Positions 27,180 to 35,698 of a stretch of DNA of 64,000 nt are shown piece by piece. The stretch comes from Ampullimonas aquatilis. Lineage in GTDB: Bacteria > Pseudomonadota > Gammaproteobacteria > Burkholderiales > Burkholderiaceae_D. Positions within the stretch are counted from its first letter, which is position 1. The number at the start of each line of letters is the position of its first letter. The stretch is from NCBI RefSeq assembly GCF_049675895.1, contig NZ_CP183834.1, positions 806,001 through 870,000 of the forward strand, given 5' to 3'. The notes beneath the pieces are model-generated. The model did no database searches. It was not told where the DNA came from and saw only the letters and a list, made by a program, of their open reading frames with translations. The translations under genes were made by a program, and so were the position numbers.

Positions 27180-27245
27180 CTAGTCTGTATAGACTGTTTT
27201 ATTTGACAGTTTTGACACGACTGTTACATCTTGCCCCTGTAGATT
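27180..27245 (+). promoter_or_regulatory. CTAG-box promoter
   Basis: GTACTAGTCTGTATAGACTG holds the cleanest form of the box: AGTCT-GTAT-AGACT is an inverted repeat. CTAG begins 27180 and TAGATT begins exactly 60 bases later at 27240. The element matching TGTCAT reads TTACAT here. The start codon of the second FxDxF protein lies 50 bases past the predicted transcript start. Confidence 0.62.
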
Positions 27246-27301
27246 GCGAGGGTCGTCAATCCGACGATGTTTTTCTGGTGATCATCCTTTGGGGGAAATC
27301 T

Positions 27302-27874
27302 ATGGCAATTTCAACTATCCGTTCTGTGGTACTGGCTTTGGCCGGTCTTGCAGCGCAGGGACTGGTGGCGCCAGTCTATGCGGATACGGTGAATCCTACC
27401 GGGTACAACCTCGGTCCGATTACAGCGCCTGCTTCTGTGAGTTTTTCTCACGTGGCATTCTCGACAGGTGGCAACAATAGTTGTGCTGGTGGTGCACCAT
27501 ACAATTTTTGTGACACATTCACTTTTTCTTTGAGCCCTTCGGCAACGGTCAATTCCATTGTGGCCTCATTGAATTTGGCTGGTTTGTTCAACATCACCAA
27601 TCTTCAGGTGAATTTGAAAAACATCAGCACGGCTAGCCTGATTCAGGCTTGGACAACACCAAGTGGTAATGGTGAAGTTGCTGTTATTACAGCCAATAAC
27701 CTTGGTTCTGCAAACTATGCCTTGAATATTCGTGGCACGGTTAACGGTATTGCTGGTGGTACTTATGTGGGTGCTGTGAATGCCGCCAGCCCAGTGCCAG
27801 TTCCTGGTGCTTTGGGCTTGTTGTTGCTGGGTTTGGGTTCGCTGGGTTTTATCGGCAAACGCAAAGGGCAATAA
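27302..27874 (+). CDS. FxDxF-type PEP-CTERM protein (tandem copy)
   Basis: Exported protein of about 190 residues. ATG 27302 follows GGGGGAAA and begins a signal peptide ending at VYA. The body parallels the previous gene: GYNLGPITAPASVSFSH, a Cys pair, NFCDTFTFSLSP with the FxDxF motif, and an IRGTVNGIAGG turn. The tail SPVPVPGALGLLLLG with hydrophobic helix and KRKGQ is of the VPVPG type like those at 4520 and 9047. It has its own CTAG-box promoter, so the pair is co-regulated though separately transcribed. The function of the domain is not known to me. Confidence 0.82.
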   Translation: MAISTIRSVVLALAGLAAQGLVAPVYADTVNPTGYNLGPITAPASVSFSHVAFSTGGNNSCAGGAPYNFCDTFTFSLSPSATVNSIVASLNLAGLFNITNLQVNLKNISTASLIQAWTTPSGNGEVAVITANNLGSANYALNIRGTVNGIAGGTYVGAVNAASPVPVPGALGLLLLGLGSLGFIGKRKGQ

Positions 27875-28027
27875 GCTGGCCGAATATCTCTTTGTGGGCT
27901 TTTGTTCATAAACCGATACTCGGTGGTAGTAAATAAATAGGCCTAATTAATATTTGCCTAAGGAGTATTGTTTTGTTGGATACTCCCTTTAATCAGTGAC
28001 TAATCAGCGATTTTCATGTGATCAGGA

Positions 28028-28053
28028 TGCGGCCGCATGGTCGCATTTTTTTT
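28028..28053 (+). terminator. Rho-independent terminator
   Basis: TGCGGCC-GCAT-GGTCGCA, a 7-bp stem with one G-T pair, followed by eight T. It lies 150 bases after the second FxDxF gene and just before the glycosyltransferase promoter, and marks the left border of the polysaccharide locus. Confidence 0.75.
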
Positions 28054-28083
28054 AATTTGAAAATTAGATAAATGATTGGTAAA

Positions 28084-28137
28084 GACTGATTGATTTTGCG
28101 ACATCAACGATGACTTGTCACATAAGGCCGCTATGCT
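28084..28137 (+). promoter_or_regulatory. Degenerate CTAG-box-type promoter
   Basis: TGTCAC (28116-28121) stands 10 bases before TATGCT (28132). GACT at 28084 is at exactly the distance from the -10 where the second half-site GACT sits in the copies at 26415 and 27180. The CTAG half itself is not conserved. The start codon at 28178 lies about 35 bases after the predicted transcript start. Confidence 0.4.
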
Positions 28138-28177
28138 GCTGGTCTCGTATCCTTATAACAATAGAGTGTTCTTGAGT

Positions 28178-28969
28178 ATGAGTCTGCCTACCATCAGTAT
28201 CGTCACGATTTCATTCAATCAGGCGAAGTATCTGGAAGAGTGTATCTGTTCGGTACTCGATCAGGATTATCCAAATATCGATTACATCGTGGTGGACCCT
28301 GGTTCAACAGATGGTAGCCGCAATATTATCGAGCGTTATCAAGATCGTTTGGGTGCCGTGGTGTTTGAACCCGATCGTGGCCCGGCCGATGGATTGAATA
28401 ATGGATTTCGTCATGCTAAAGGCCAGGTCTTTGGTTATATCAATGCCGATGATCGACTGATACCGGGTGCGTTGAAAATGGTGGGTGAATATTTTGCCGC
28501 CCATGACAAGGTGGATGTCTTGTGTGGCGCTATCCGGATCGTGGATGAGGAAGGGCGTGCCAGCAAGCGCAGTCGTACCGCCGATTTGTTTGATCCGGTG
28601 AAATACGCAGCCGGTATTTGTACAGTCGGTCAGCAAGGTACTTTTTTCCGTGAGAATGTCTTTCGCAAGGCTGGTGGCTTCAATCCGACCAATCGGATTA
28701 CCTGGGATGGTGAGTTGTTGGTGGACATGGCACTGGCCGATGCACGATACGCGACCATCAACAAGGTGTTGGGAGACTTCAGAATCTATCCTGGGTCGAT
28801 TACCGGCTCGCAGCGTTTCAGAACGCAATACATCAATGAGCAGAATCGGGTGGCGCAAAAAATTGAGGACAATCATCTGATTTTGATGAACCCCTGGAAG
28901 CGGCGTCTGGCGCGTTTGGCTTATCGCTACAACCCTTTGCGACATTTGCAATATTGGACAGTCAGGTAG
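28178..28969 (+). CDS. Glycosyltransferase family 2
   Basis: A 263-residue GT2 enzyme with GT-A fold, probably cytoplasmic and membrane-associated, adding a sugar to the lipid-linked repeat unit. Start ATG 28178 is chosen because the family N-terminus (TISIVTISFNQAKYLEECICSVLDQDYP) begins right there. The nucleotide-binding VVDPGSTDGS and the metal-binding NADDRL (DxD-like) are present, then a WDGELLVDMALAD acceptor-side motif. It is the first gene of the polysaccharide locus and lies alone between a terminator and the next glycosyltransferase. Donor and acceptor cannot be read from the sequence. Confidence 0.85.
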   Translation: MSLPTISIVTISFNQAKYLEECICSVLDQDYPNIDYIVVDPGSTDGSRNIIERYQDRLGAVVFEPDRGPADGLNNGFRHAKGQVFGYINADDRLIPGALKMVGEYFAAHDKVDVLCGAIRIVDEEGRASKRSRTADLFDPVKYAAGICTVGQQGTFFRENVFRKAGGFNPTNRITWDGELLVDMALADARYATINKVLGDFRIYPGSITGSQRFRTQYINEQNRVAQKIEDNHLILMNPWKRRLARLAYRYNPLRHLQYWTVR

Positions 28970-29112
28970 TTTGTCTGGCTTGATGCAAGCCGAGCTTGGT
29001 GTATCAACGAAAGTGTGGTGCTTCATTGAATGGTCATATTCGTCTGCCAGAATAGCGGCAACGTAAAACAGATAAGAACCCTGTTCCTTCAATCGAAGTC
29101 AACGAGCACCTC

Positions 29113-30375
29113 ATGAAAATCTCTGTCATCTCCATCAACTATGCGCCTGAGCCTACCGGTATTTCTGTCTATACCACGGGCATGAGTGAGTACCTGTCGG
29201 AGCGTGATTGGGATGTGACCGTGCATACCGGTTTTCCGTATTACCCCAACTGGAAAAAAAAATACAATGATCGGCAAGTCCTGTTTCGTGCCGAACAAAT
29301 GGGGAAGGTTAAACTGCGTCGTTGCTATTTGTTTGTACCACGCGCACCGTCAGCATTAAAACGTATTATTCATGAATTCAGTTTTTGTATTTCTGCCTCA
29401 ATCAGTTATCTCATGGCTGAAGCAGCCGATCTGACTATCATCGTTTCGCCACCGTTGCCGATTGGTATTCCAATTGCGCTGCTTGCCAAGCTCAAGGGCA
29501 GCAAAACGCTTTTTCATGTGCAGGATTTGCAGCCCGATGCCGCGGTTGAGTTGGGTATGCTCAAGCCAGGCCTGTTAACTAAAATTCTGTATGGCATGGA
29601 ATCGCTGACTTATCGGTTGGTGGATTGGGTGTCGACGATTAGCTTGGCGATGCAGAAAAATATTCAGGCCAAAGGTGTGGATGAGAAGAAGATGCTCATC
29701 TTTAAAAACTGGGCCGATGACGATACCGTGATGCCCATGTCTGACCGTGATAGCTATCGATATGACTGGTCATTGCAAAACAAGTTTGTGGTGCTTTACT
29801 CGGGCAATATGGGTGTGAAGCAGGGTTTGGGCATGTTGTTGGCGGTGGCCAAACAGTTGAGCCATCTCGACGACATTGTGTTTGTGATTGTGGGTGATGG
29901 TGGTGAGAAACAAACCTTGATCAACCGTGCCAATGAACAGGGTTTGCACAATGTGCGCTTTACCAGCCCCGTGCCAAAAAATTCATTGGGCCGCTTGTTG
30001 GCGACCGCCGATGTTTCTGTCATTCCGCAAAAAGAAGGCATGAATGACGTAGTCCTGCCTTCCAAATTGAATAATATCTTGTGCAGCCAAAAGCCGGTGA
30101 TCGTGGCAGCCAGGCAAGACAGTGAGCTGGCCCATATTGTTCAGTCGGCCAATTGCGGTTTGGTGGTAGAGCCAGGTCAGGCTGAGCAAATGGTCAAGGC
30201 AATTGTGCAACTGCATGCTGACCAGGAAGAGCGTCAATTGCTGGCACGCAATGGTCGTGAATATGCCTTGCAATACCTTTCTCGCAAGGGGATTTTGGAT
30301 CAGTTCATGCATCAGGCTGAAGGGTTGATCAAACCTCAGGAAGCTGGAGAAATGTCGACGCCAATTCGTTCGTAA
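29113..30375 (+). CDS. Glycosyltransferase family 4, WcaI-like
   Basis: A 420-residue GT-B enzyme. The start motif MKISVISINYAPEPTGISVYT, the DWDVTVHTGFPYYPNW segment and FHVQDLQPDAAVELGM match the WcaI family of colanic-acid-type synthesis, which in E. coli is linked to fucose addition. The C-terminal half has the GT4 donor-site pattern (VLYSGNMGVKQGLGM and VPKNSLGRLLATADVSVIPQ). The presence of GDP-fucose genes (gmd, fcl) in this locus agrees with a fucosyltransferase, but this is inference. A wide leader of 140 bases precedes it without a clear promoter. Confidence 0.85.
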   Translation: MKISVISINYAPEPTGISVYTTGMSEYLSERDWDVTVHTGFPYYPNWKKKYNDRQVLFRAEQMGKVKLRRCYLFVPRAPSALKRIIHEFSFCISASISYLMAEAADLTIIVSPPLPIGIPIALLAKLKGSKTLFHVQDLQPDAAVELGMLKPGLLTKILYGMESLTYRLVDWVSTISLAMQKNIQAKGVDEKKMLIFKNWADDDTVMPMSDRDSYRYDWSLQNKFVVLYSGNMGVKQGLGMLLAVAKQLSHLDDIVFVIVGDGGEKQTLINRANEQGLHNVRFTSPVPKNSLGRLLATADVSVIPQKEGMNDVVLPSKLNNILCSQKPVIVAARQDSELAHIVQSANCGLVVEPGQAEQMVKAIVQLHADQEERQLLARNGREYALQYLSRKGILDQFMHQAEGLIKPQEAGEMSTPIRS

Positions 30376-30385
30376 ACGGTTCGAA

Positions 30386-30462
30386 TCAGTCCTAATGGAT
30401 TAGTCCGACAATGCTGTTCTCATCCTTCTTCTCCCTTTTTACATATTTCTGAAATATTTCAG
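30386..30462. promoter_or_regulatory. CTAG-like site and 14-bp palindrome before the TonB/export operon
   Basis: AATGGATTAGTCCG (30395-30408) matches the operator at 3750 with two changes, and AGTCC is repeated directly before it. Further on, CTGAAATATTTCAG (30449-30462) is a perfect 14-base palindrome 47 bases before the start codon. The fixed 60-base -10 element of the other CTAG boxes is absent here, so control may differ. Confidence 0.4.
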
Positions 30463-30508
30463 CGTCAAACTAGCAAGCTCCCGATGATTATTAGGTTGGC
30501 TTGCTCAT

Positions 30509-32254
30509 ATGAAGAAGAATATTGTTTACGCCCTTGGGCTATGCGCCGCACTGATCTCTCAGTCTGCAATGGCTTGGTGGAACCCCGATTGGTCACATCG
30601 CATGAATGTTGGGATCAACACCGCAGCATCTGGCGTTGCTATTGCCGGGGCTGCTGATAATGTTCCAGTGCTGTTGCGCTTGCATACCGGTAACTTCAGT
30701 TTTGTGGATGCCAAAGCCGATGGTTCGGATATTCGCATTGTGGCTGGCGATGACAAGACGCCGCTTAAATTTCATATTGAAAAATTTGATGCTTTAAATG
30801 AGTTGGCGCTGGTTTGGGTACAAATGCCCAAGATCAATCCAGGCGTGGCGGCTGACCCGGTTTGGATCTATTACGGTAATGAAAAAGCCGGGGCTGCTGA
30901 AGAGCCTAAGCTGACTTATGACGCCAGCCAGTTATTGGTTAACCACTTTGGTGACAAAGAAGATCTACCAAGAGACTTCAGTGCTTTTGCCAATAACAGT
31001 ATTGCTTCTTCTGCCTTGCCAAATCCAGCTGGCTTGATCGGTACGGCCTTATCCTTTGCGGGTTCTGCCAGATATGAGGTGGCGGCACCTGCGGTCGTTT
31101 ATTCCGATAAAGGTATGACGGTTTCGATGTGGTTTAAGCCGGAGGCTGGTGCACAGAATGCGGTTTTATTTAGTCAGGTGGATGGCACCAATCAATTGTC
31201 TGTACGGCTCAATGGTGACAGGCTGATGGCGAGTGTGGGTGGTGTGTCAGTGACGGCTACTGTGCCGGTGATTGCGGGTGCCTGGAACCATGTGGCGATG
31301 ACTGCAAAAAATGAAGTGGCTTTATTTTTGAATGGTGTTCAGATGGGTAAAGCACCTGCGCAGTTACCCGCCATGTCGGGCAAGATTGTGGTTGGCCAGG
31401 GCTTCTCTGGTTTGATTGATGAGGTGCAACTGTCTTCTACTGATCGTGGTGCTGCCTGGGTGCAGTTGACTGCCTTGGGGCAAGGGCAAGATCAAAAGCT
31501 GATCAGTTATGCACCAGCTGAAGGTGCCGAAGAAGGTGAGGGGGTTTCATACGCAAAAATTCTGCTGGGTTCGGTGACGACTGATGGCTGGGTTGTAATT
31601 GGTATTTTGATGGTGATGATGTTGATCAGTTTCACGGTAATGATTACCAAGGCACTCTTTATTGGCCGTATTGAAAAAGCCAATGCTCACTTCAAAGAAA
31701 ATTTCAATGAACTGCTGGAAGAATTGACTACCTATAAAAATAGCAAGACGGCCACCAAGAGCTTGCTGTCCAAGCCTGAATATCAGCACTCTTCTTTGTA
31801 TCGTATTTTTCATATTGGTTCGCAAGAACTGGTGAATCGCTTTGATGCCTATCGCAAAAATGGTAAAGACCTGAGCAATATCAGTCCGCAATCCATGCAG
31901 GCGATCCGTGCCTCGATTGATGCCAGTTATATCCGTGAATCACATCGCCTGAATAATCAGATGGTGTTATTGAGTATTGCCATCGCTGGTGGTCCTTATC
32001 TTGGTTTGTTGGGCACGGTAGTGGGTGTGATGATTACCTTTGCGGCGATTGCGGCGGCGGGTGATGTGAACGTGAATGCGATTGCGCCTGGTATTGCTGC
32101 TGCGCTGGTGGCGACGGTAGCTGGTCTGGCGGTCGCAATTCCTTCTCTATTTGGCTATAACTACTTGTCCAGCAAAATCAAGAATGTCACTTCTGACATG
32201 CAAGTGTTTCTGGATGAATTCATTACCAAACTGGCTGAAAACTACTCTTTGTAA
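30509..32254 (+). CDS. ExbB/MotA-type proton channel fused to exported DUF2341/LamG-like domain
   Basis: A 581-residue fusion. Residues 1-22 are a signal peptide (cut after AMA). Residues 23-130 are a DUF2341-like domain (WWNPDWSHRMNV...WVQMPKINP, WIYYGNE). Residues 150-330 resemble a LamG/concanavalin-like carbohydrate-binding domain (MTVSMWFKPEAGAQNAVLFSQ, AGAWNHVAMT, ALFLNGVQMG, SGLIDEVQLS). A membrane helix at about 359-380 follows, a cytoplasmic stretch, and the ExbB/TolQ core with two helices (LGLLGTVVGVMITF and AAALVATVAGLAVAIPS). ExbB forms the proton channel that powers TonB. The large periplasmic sugar-binding-like part is unusual for this family. ExbD and TonB genes follow at 36 and 9 bases. 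Confidence 0.85.
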   Translation: MKKNIVYALGLCAALISQSAMAWWNPDWSHRMNVGINTAASGVAIAGAADNVPVLLRLHTGNFSFVDAKADGSDIRIVAGDDKTPLKFHIEKFDALNELALVWVQMPKINPGVAADPVWIYYGNEKAGAAEEPKLTYDASQLLVNHFGDKEDLPRDFSAFANNSIASSALPNPAGLIGTALSFAGSARYEVAAPAVVYSDKGMTVSMWFKPEAGAQNAVLFSQVDGTNQLSVRLNGDRLMASVGGVSVTATVPVIAGAWNHVAMTAKNEVALFLNGVQMGKAPAQLPAMSGKIVVGQGFSGLIDEVQLSSTDRGAAWVQLTALGQGQDQKLISYAPAEGAEEGEGVSYAKILLGSVTTDGWVVIGILMVMMLISFTVMITKALFIGRIEKANAHFKENFNELLEELTTYKNSKTATKSLLSKPEYQHSSLYRIFHIGSQELVNRFDAYRKNGKDLSNISPQSMQAIRASIDASYIRESHRLNNQMVLLSIAIAGGPYLGLLGTVVGVMITFAAIAAAGDVNVNAIAPGIAAALVATVAGLAVAIPSLFGYNYLSSKIKNVTSDMQVFLDEFITKLAENYSL

Positions 32255-32289
32255 TCTCGTTGATTCAAGTAGGTGAATAGGAGTAAGTC

Positions 32290-32694
32290 ATGCAAGTTTC
32301 TTCAGAACTCAAGCCGATTGATGATATCAACGTGACACCCATGCTGGATTTGGCGTACGTGTTGCTGGTGATTTTCATCATCATGACCACTGCTTCGGTG
32401 CAGGGTATCAAGGTCAATCTGCCTAAGGCCAGTGCTGCGCCCAGCTTGGCCAAACCCCAGACCAAGGCTATCACGGTGCGTGATGATGGTCAGATTTTTT
32501 TGGATACCTATCCGGTGACCTTGCAGGAGCTTGAGCAGAAGCTGCGTGATTTGAAAGCTGTCAATCCAAGCTTTCCAGTGGTGATTAAAGGTGATGCCAA
32601 GGTTCAGTACGAAAAAGTGATTGATGTATTGGATCTGATGGGACGGCTTGAAATTACCCAGCTTGGCTTGGTTACGCAAAGATTGGTCAAGTAA
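32290..32694 (+). CDS. ExbD/TolR-family protein
   Basis: A 134-residue protein with one N-terminal membrane helix and a periplasmic domain. DDINVTPMLDLAYVLLVIFIIMTTASVQ includes the essential membrane Asp used for proton flow. The periplasmic part (AITVRDDGQIFLDTYPVTLQELEQKL) matches the ExbD fold. It would complete the motor with the ExbB fusion upstream. ATG 32290 follows AGGAGTAAGTC. It is tightly placed between the ExbB and TonB genes. Confidence 0.92.
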   Translation: MQVSSELKPIDDINVTPMLDLAYVLLVIFIIMTTASVQGIKVNLPKASAAPSLAKPQTKAITVRDDGQIFLDTYPVTLQELEQKLRDLKAVNPSFPVVIKGDAKVQYEKVIDVLDLMGRLEITQLGLVTQRLVK

Positions 32695-32702
32695 GGCGGT
32701 CT

Positions 32703-33371
32703 ATGTCGTCCAATCCAATGAAAGGGTATTTGCTCAAGGGTGGTATCGGGTTATTGCTGGTGGCTATTTTGGTAGGTGGTTATTTTGCTTTGAGTAGTTT
32801 TCTTGGCAACAAGAGCGATAAAAAACCCAATCAGGTGGTGATATCGGTGCTCAAGCCGCCACCCCCTCCGCCACCGCCCAAGCCGCCTGAAAAGCCGCCA
32901 GAGCCACCCAAGATCAAAGATGAAGTTAAGGTTCCTGAAATCAAGGATGATCAACCCAAACCTGCCGAGGACAAGCCCGCAGATAACAAGCCCGCTTCGG
33001 ATAAACCTTTGGGTGTGGATGCTGAGGCAGGTGCCGGTAATGATGGTTTTGGTTTGGCCGGCAATAAAGGTGGCCGTGATTTTCTGTCGACTGGTGGTGG
33101 TAGTGGCAATTACTACACAGGCCTGGTGCAGCGGCAGTTTTATCTGGATTTGATGAAAAACCGCAATCTCGCCAAAACGGAATTTAAAGTGGGCGTGATT
33201 GTCTGGATATCGGCCAATGGCAAGGTGGATCGGGTTGAGCTGGAAAGCCCAACCGGCGACAAGCAAACCGATGATCTGATCAAGACCACCTTGATGGAGA
33301 TGCCAGCATTGCGCGAAATACCACCGCTACACCTGCGTGAAATTCATTTGCGTATGGCGAATCGAACTTAA
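32703..33371 (+). CDS. TonB-like energy transducer
   Basis: A 222-residue protein. It has a cytoplasmic start, a membrane helix (GIGLLLVAILVGGYFALSSF), then a proline/lysine-rich spacer beginning with PPPPPPPPKPPEKPPEPP (residues 55-100) that spans the periplasm. A Gly-rich part follows, then a compact C-terminal domain (FKVGVIVWISANGKVDRVELESPTGD) typical of TonB. It would pass ExbBD energy to an outer membrane partner. No TonB-dependent receptor with a plug is seen in the window; the adjacent porin-like gene is the nearest outer membrane candidate. Confidence 0.85.
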   Translation: MSSNPMKGYLLKGGIGLLLVAILVGGYFALSSFLGNKSDKKPNQVVISVLKPPPPPPPPKPPEKPPEPPKIKDEVKVPEIKDDQPKPAEDKPADNKPASDKPLGVDAEAGAGNDGFGLAGNKGGRDFLSTGGGSGNYYTGLVQRQFYLDLMKNRNLAKTEFKVGVIVWISANGKVDRVELESPTGDKQTDDLIKTTLMEMPALREIPPLHLREIHLRMANRT

Positions 33372-33477
33372 GTTGTATGGGCTGACTTTGTCGGTCAGTA
33401 TTTGAATCAAGCAAGCCCAGGTTGTATCTGAATGAGCCAGCTCAACCTGACAGTCTTTGTTGTTATTGATAAGAAGT

Positions 33478-34980
33478 ATGCCAATTGACATGAAAAAAAA
33501 TATTGCACTGTATACCCTGATCGGATTGATTTCTTTATCGACGACTGCCGTGTATGCAGAAGGCGAAGCCATTCCACTTGCGACCAAACGCTTGATTGAA
33601 ACTTTGGTGGAGCAAGGCATCATTACCAAATCCAAGGCAGATGCTTTGATTCGTGAATCCGAAGCGGTTGAGAAAAAACCTGCACCGGTTCGTGTTCCTT
33701 ATGTACCGGACTTTGTGCGTAAGGAAATTAAGGACGAAGTTAAAAAGGAATTGGCAGACCAGGCTAAAAAAGAGGGTTGGGCTGGGCCTGGTGCTGTGCC
33801 TGATTGGGTACGTAATATGAAGTGGGAAGGCGAGCTGCGGATTCGTTATCAGCACGATGGGTTTGATGGCAATAACGCGGTTGCCTTTACCGATGTGAAT
33901 GCAACCAATAGTAGTGGCACGGAGAAGTTTTTAAATTCCACTGAGGGCCGAGATCGCATGCGGGTACGTGCACGTTTAGGTGTGACCACGAGTTTTGATC
34001 CAGAGTGGATGGCTGGTTTTAGGATTACCACCGGTAGCGCAGGTACTCCGGTAACGGCAAACCAGACCTTGGGTAACTATGGCAATAATTACTCAGCGCT
34101 GATTGACCGAGCTTATATCCGCTATCATCCCGTTGAATGGTTGAATGTGATTGCTGGTCGCTTTGGCAACCCCTGGTATGGCACTGATTTACTGTGGGCA
34201 CCTGATCTCGGTTTTGATGGTGTGGCTGTGCAGGCAACCCCGATCATTAATCAGAATATGCGTGGTTTCGTGACCGTGGGGGCTCATCCCATTCAGGAAG
34301 TTGAATTGTCACAGCATGACAAATGGTTATTTGGTGCGCAGGGTGGTGTGGATTGGGTGGCCGAGAATAAGATGACGGGTAAGGTTGGTCTTGGTTATTA
34401 CAAATACACCAATGTGACTGGTCAAACCAGCCCTAATGGCAGTTCCTTAAATTACTTTACTGCACCTGGATTTACGCAGAAGGGTAACACCTATTACAAC
34501 ATTTCATCAACAACGGATAAAACCCTTCAGGGTTTAGCTTCTGAGTATCATTTGTTGAATTTGACCGGCTCACTCAACGTGCCGGTATTTAATCATAACC
34601 AGTTCATGATTACGGCTGACTATGTAAAAAATCTGGGCTTTGATCAAGCTGCCGTGTCGGCACGTTTTGGTTCAGAAGTCAAAAAACAGAATATCGGTTA
34701 TCAAATGCGGTTTGCTCTGGGTAAGCCAGAGATCAAAGCCAAAGGTGACTGGCAGGTTTATACCGGTTACAAGCGTGTGGAAAGCGATGCTGTGCTGGAT
34801 GCCTTTACGGATAGCGATTTCCATCTGGGTGGCACTAACGCCCGGGGTTATTTCCTTGGTGGCAGCTATGGTTTGTCGCCGAATACGTTTGCCAATTTCC
34901 GTTATTTGAGTGCTGACTCAATTGAAGGCCCGCCATTTGGTATTGATGTACTGCAGTTGGATCTCAACCTGCGCTTCTAA
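33478..34980 (+). CDS. Putative outer membrane porin
   Basis: About 500 residues with a signal peptide ending at VYA. A helical N-terminal part (residues 30-95, with VEQGIITKSKADALIRES and a charged coiled stretch) leads to a beta-barrel that begins with MKWEGELRIRYQHDGFDGN and ends with LQLDLNLRF, a terminal Phe as needed for barrel insertion. It resembles the 'putative porin' family. The start may be ATG 33478 or ATG 33490; the upstream AAGAAG fits neither ideally. Placement directly after TonB and before the polysaccharide export genes suggests joint work, but the transported substance is unknown. Confidence 0.78.
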   Translation: MPIDMKKNIALYTLIGLISLSTTAVYAEGEAIPLATKRLIETLVEQGIITKSKADALIRESEAVEKKPAPVRVPYVPDFVRKEIKDEVKKELADQAKKEGWAGPGAVPDWVRNMKWEGELRIRYQHDGFDGNNAVAFTDVNATNSSGTEKFLNSTEGRDRMRVRARLGVTTSFDPEWMAGFRITTGSAGTPVTANQTLGNYGNNYSALIDRAYIRYHPVEWLNVIAGRFGNPWYGTDLLWAPDLGFDGVAVQATPIINQNMRGFVTVGAHPIQEVELSQHDKWLFGAQGGVDWVAENKMTGKVGLGYYKYTNVTGQTSPNGSSLNYFTAPGFTQKGNTYYNISSTTDKTLQGLASEYHLLNLTGSLNVPVFNHNQFMITADYVKNLGFDQAAVSARFGSEVKKQNIGYQMRFALGKPEIKAKGDWQVYTGYKRVESDAVLDAFTDSDFHLGGTNARGYFLGGSYGLSPNTFANFRYLSADSIEGPPFGIDVLQLDLNLRF

Positions 34981-34995
34981 TCAGGAATTGCCAAT

Positions 34996-35667
34996 ATGAA
35001 ACCATTGATCAGTTTAATGACCGCACTATTGATGCTTGGTCATGGGGCGTATGCGGCTGATGACAAGGCTAAAGAGGCGCGACGCATGCAATTGCTTCAG
35101 CAGAAAATTGCAGAAGAGAAAAGTCAGCTTGAATCAGAAAAAGCGGCCTTGCAGAAAAAATTGACCGATCAAGAGCAAGAATTGGCTGCCAGCAAGAAAG
35201 AAGCAGAAAAGATTGCCGTGGATGAGAAACTATCCCGTACTGCTAATGCCAGCTTTAAAAGCCAGATTGGTAGTTTGCAAAAAGAAAATGCCGACTTGAA
35301 AAGTCAATTGGCCGAATTGAAAAAATCGAGTGCCAATAACCTCAGTGAGGTAGAAGCCAAACTGGAAGAGACGAATAAGGTCAAAACTCAGCAGAACTTG
35401 GCATTGCAAACACGATTAAATGAAAAATCCAAATTGAATGAGGTCTGTGAAGACAAGAATCAACGTTTGGTGATGTTGGGCAAGGATTTATTGAATCGTT
35501 ATCGCAATAAATCAGTAATGGATGCCGCCAAGCAACGTGAGCCATTCCTGCAGTACAAAGATGTTGAGATGTTTAATCTGGTGCAGGATTATCAGGGGAA
35601 GATTGATGAGCAAACCATTGATAGTCAAGCTGGTAATCAGTCAGATAATCCGGCAGGCAATCGTTGA
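34996..35667 (+). CDS. Periplasmic coiled-coil protein
   Basis: A 223-residue protein with signal peptide (MKPLISLMTALLMLGHGAYA) and an almost continuous heptad-repeat coiled coil over residues 25-150 (LLQQKIAEEKSQLESEKAAL onward), rich in Lys, Glu and Gln. A shorter conserved part with one Cys (LNEVCEDKNQRLVMLGKDLL) follows, then a polar tail. I know no enzyme activity for it. It lies 15 bases after the porin gene and just before the Wza-like gene. A spacer or scaffold role between the membranes is plausible but inferred. Confidence 0.7.
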   Translation: MKPLISLMTALLMLGHGAYAADDKAKEARRMQLLQQKIAEEKSQLESEKAALQKKLTDQEQELAASKKEAEKIAVDEKLSRTANASFKSQIGSLQKENADLKSQLAELKKSSANNLSEVEAKLEETNKVKTQQNLALQTRLNEKSKLNEVCEDKNQRLVMLGKDLLNRYRNKSVMDAAKQREPFLQYKDVEMFNLVQDYQGKIDEQTIDSQAGNQSDNPAGNR

Positions 35668-35698
35668 TATGTCGCTGCATAATTCTTTTGGATGGTCA

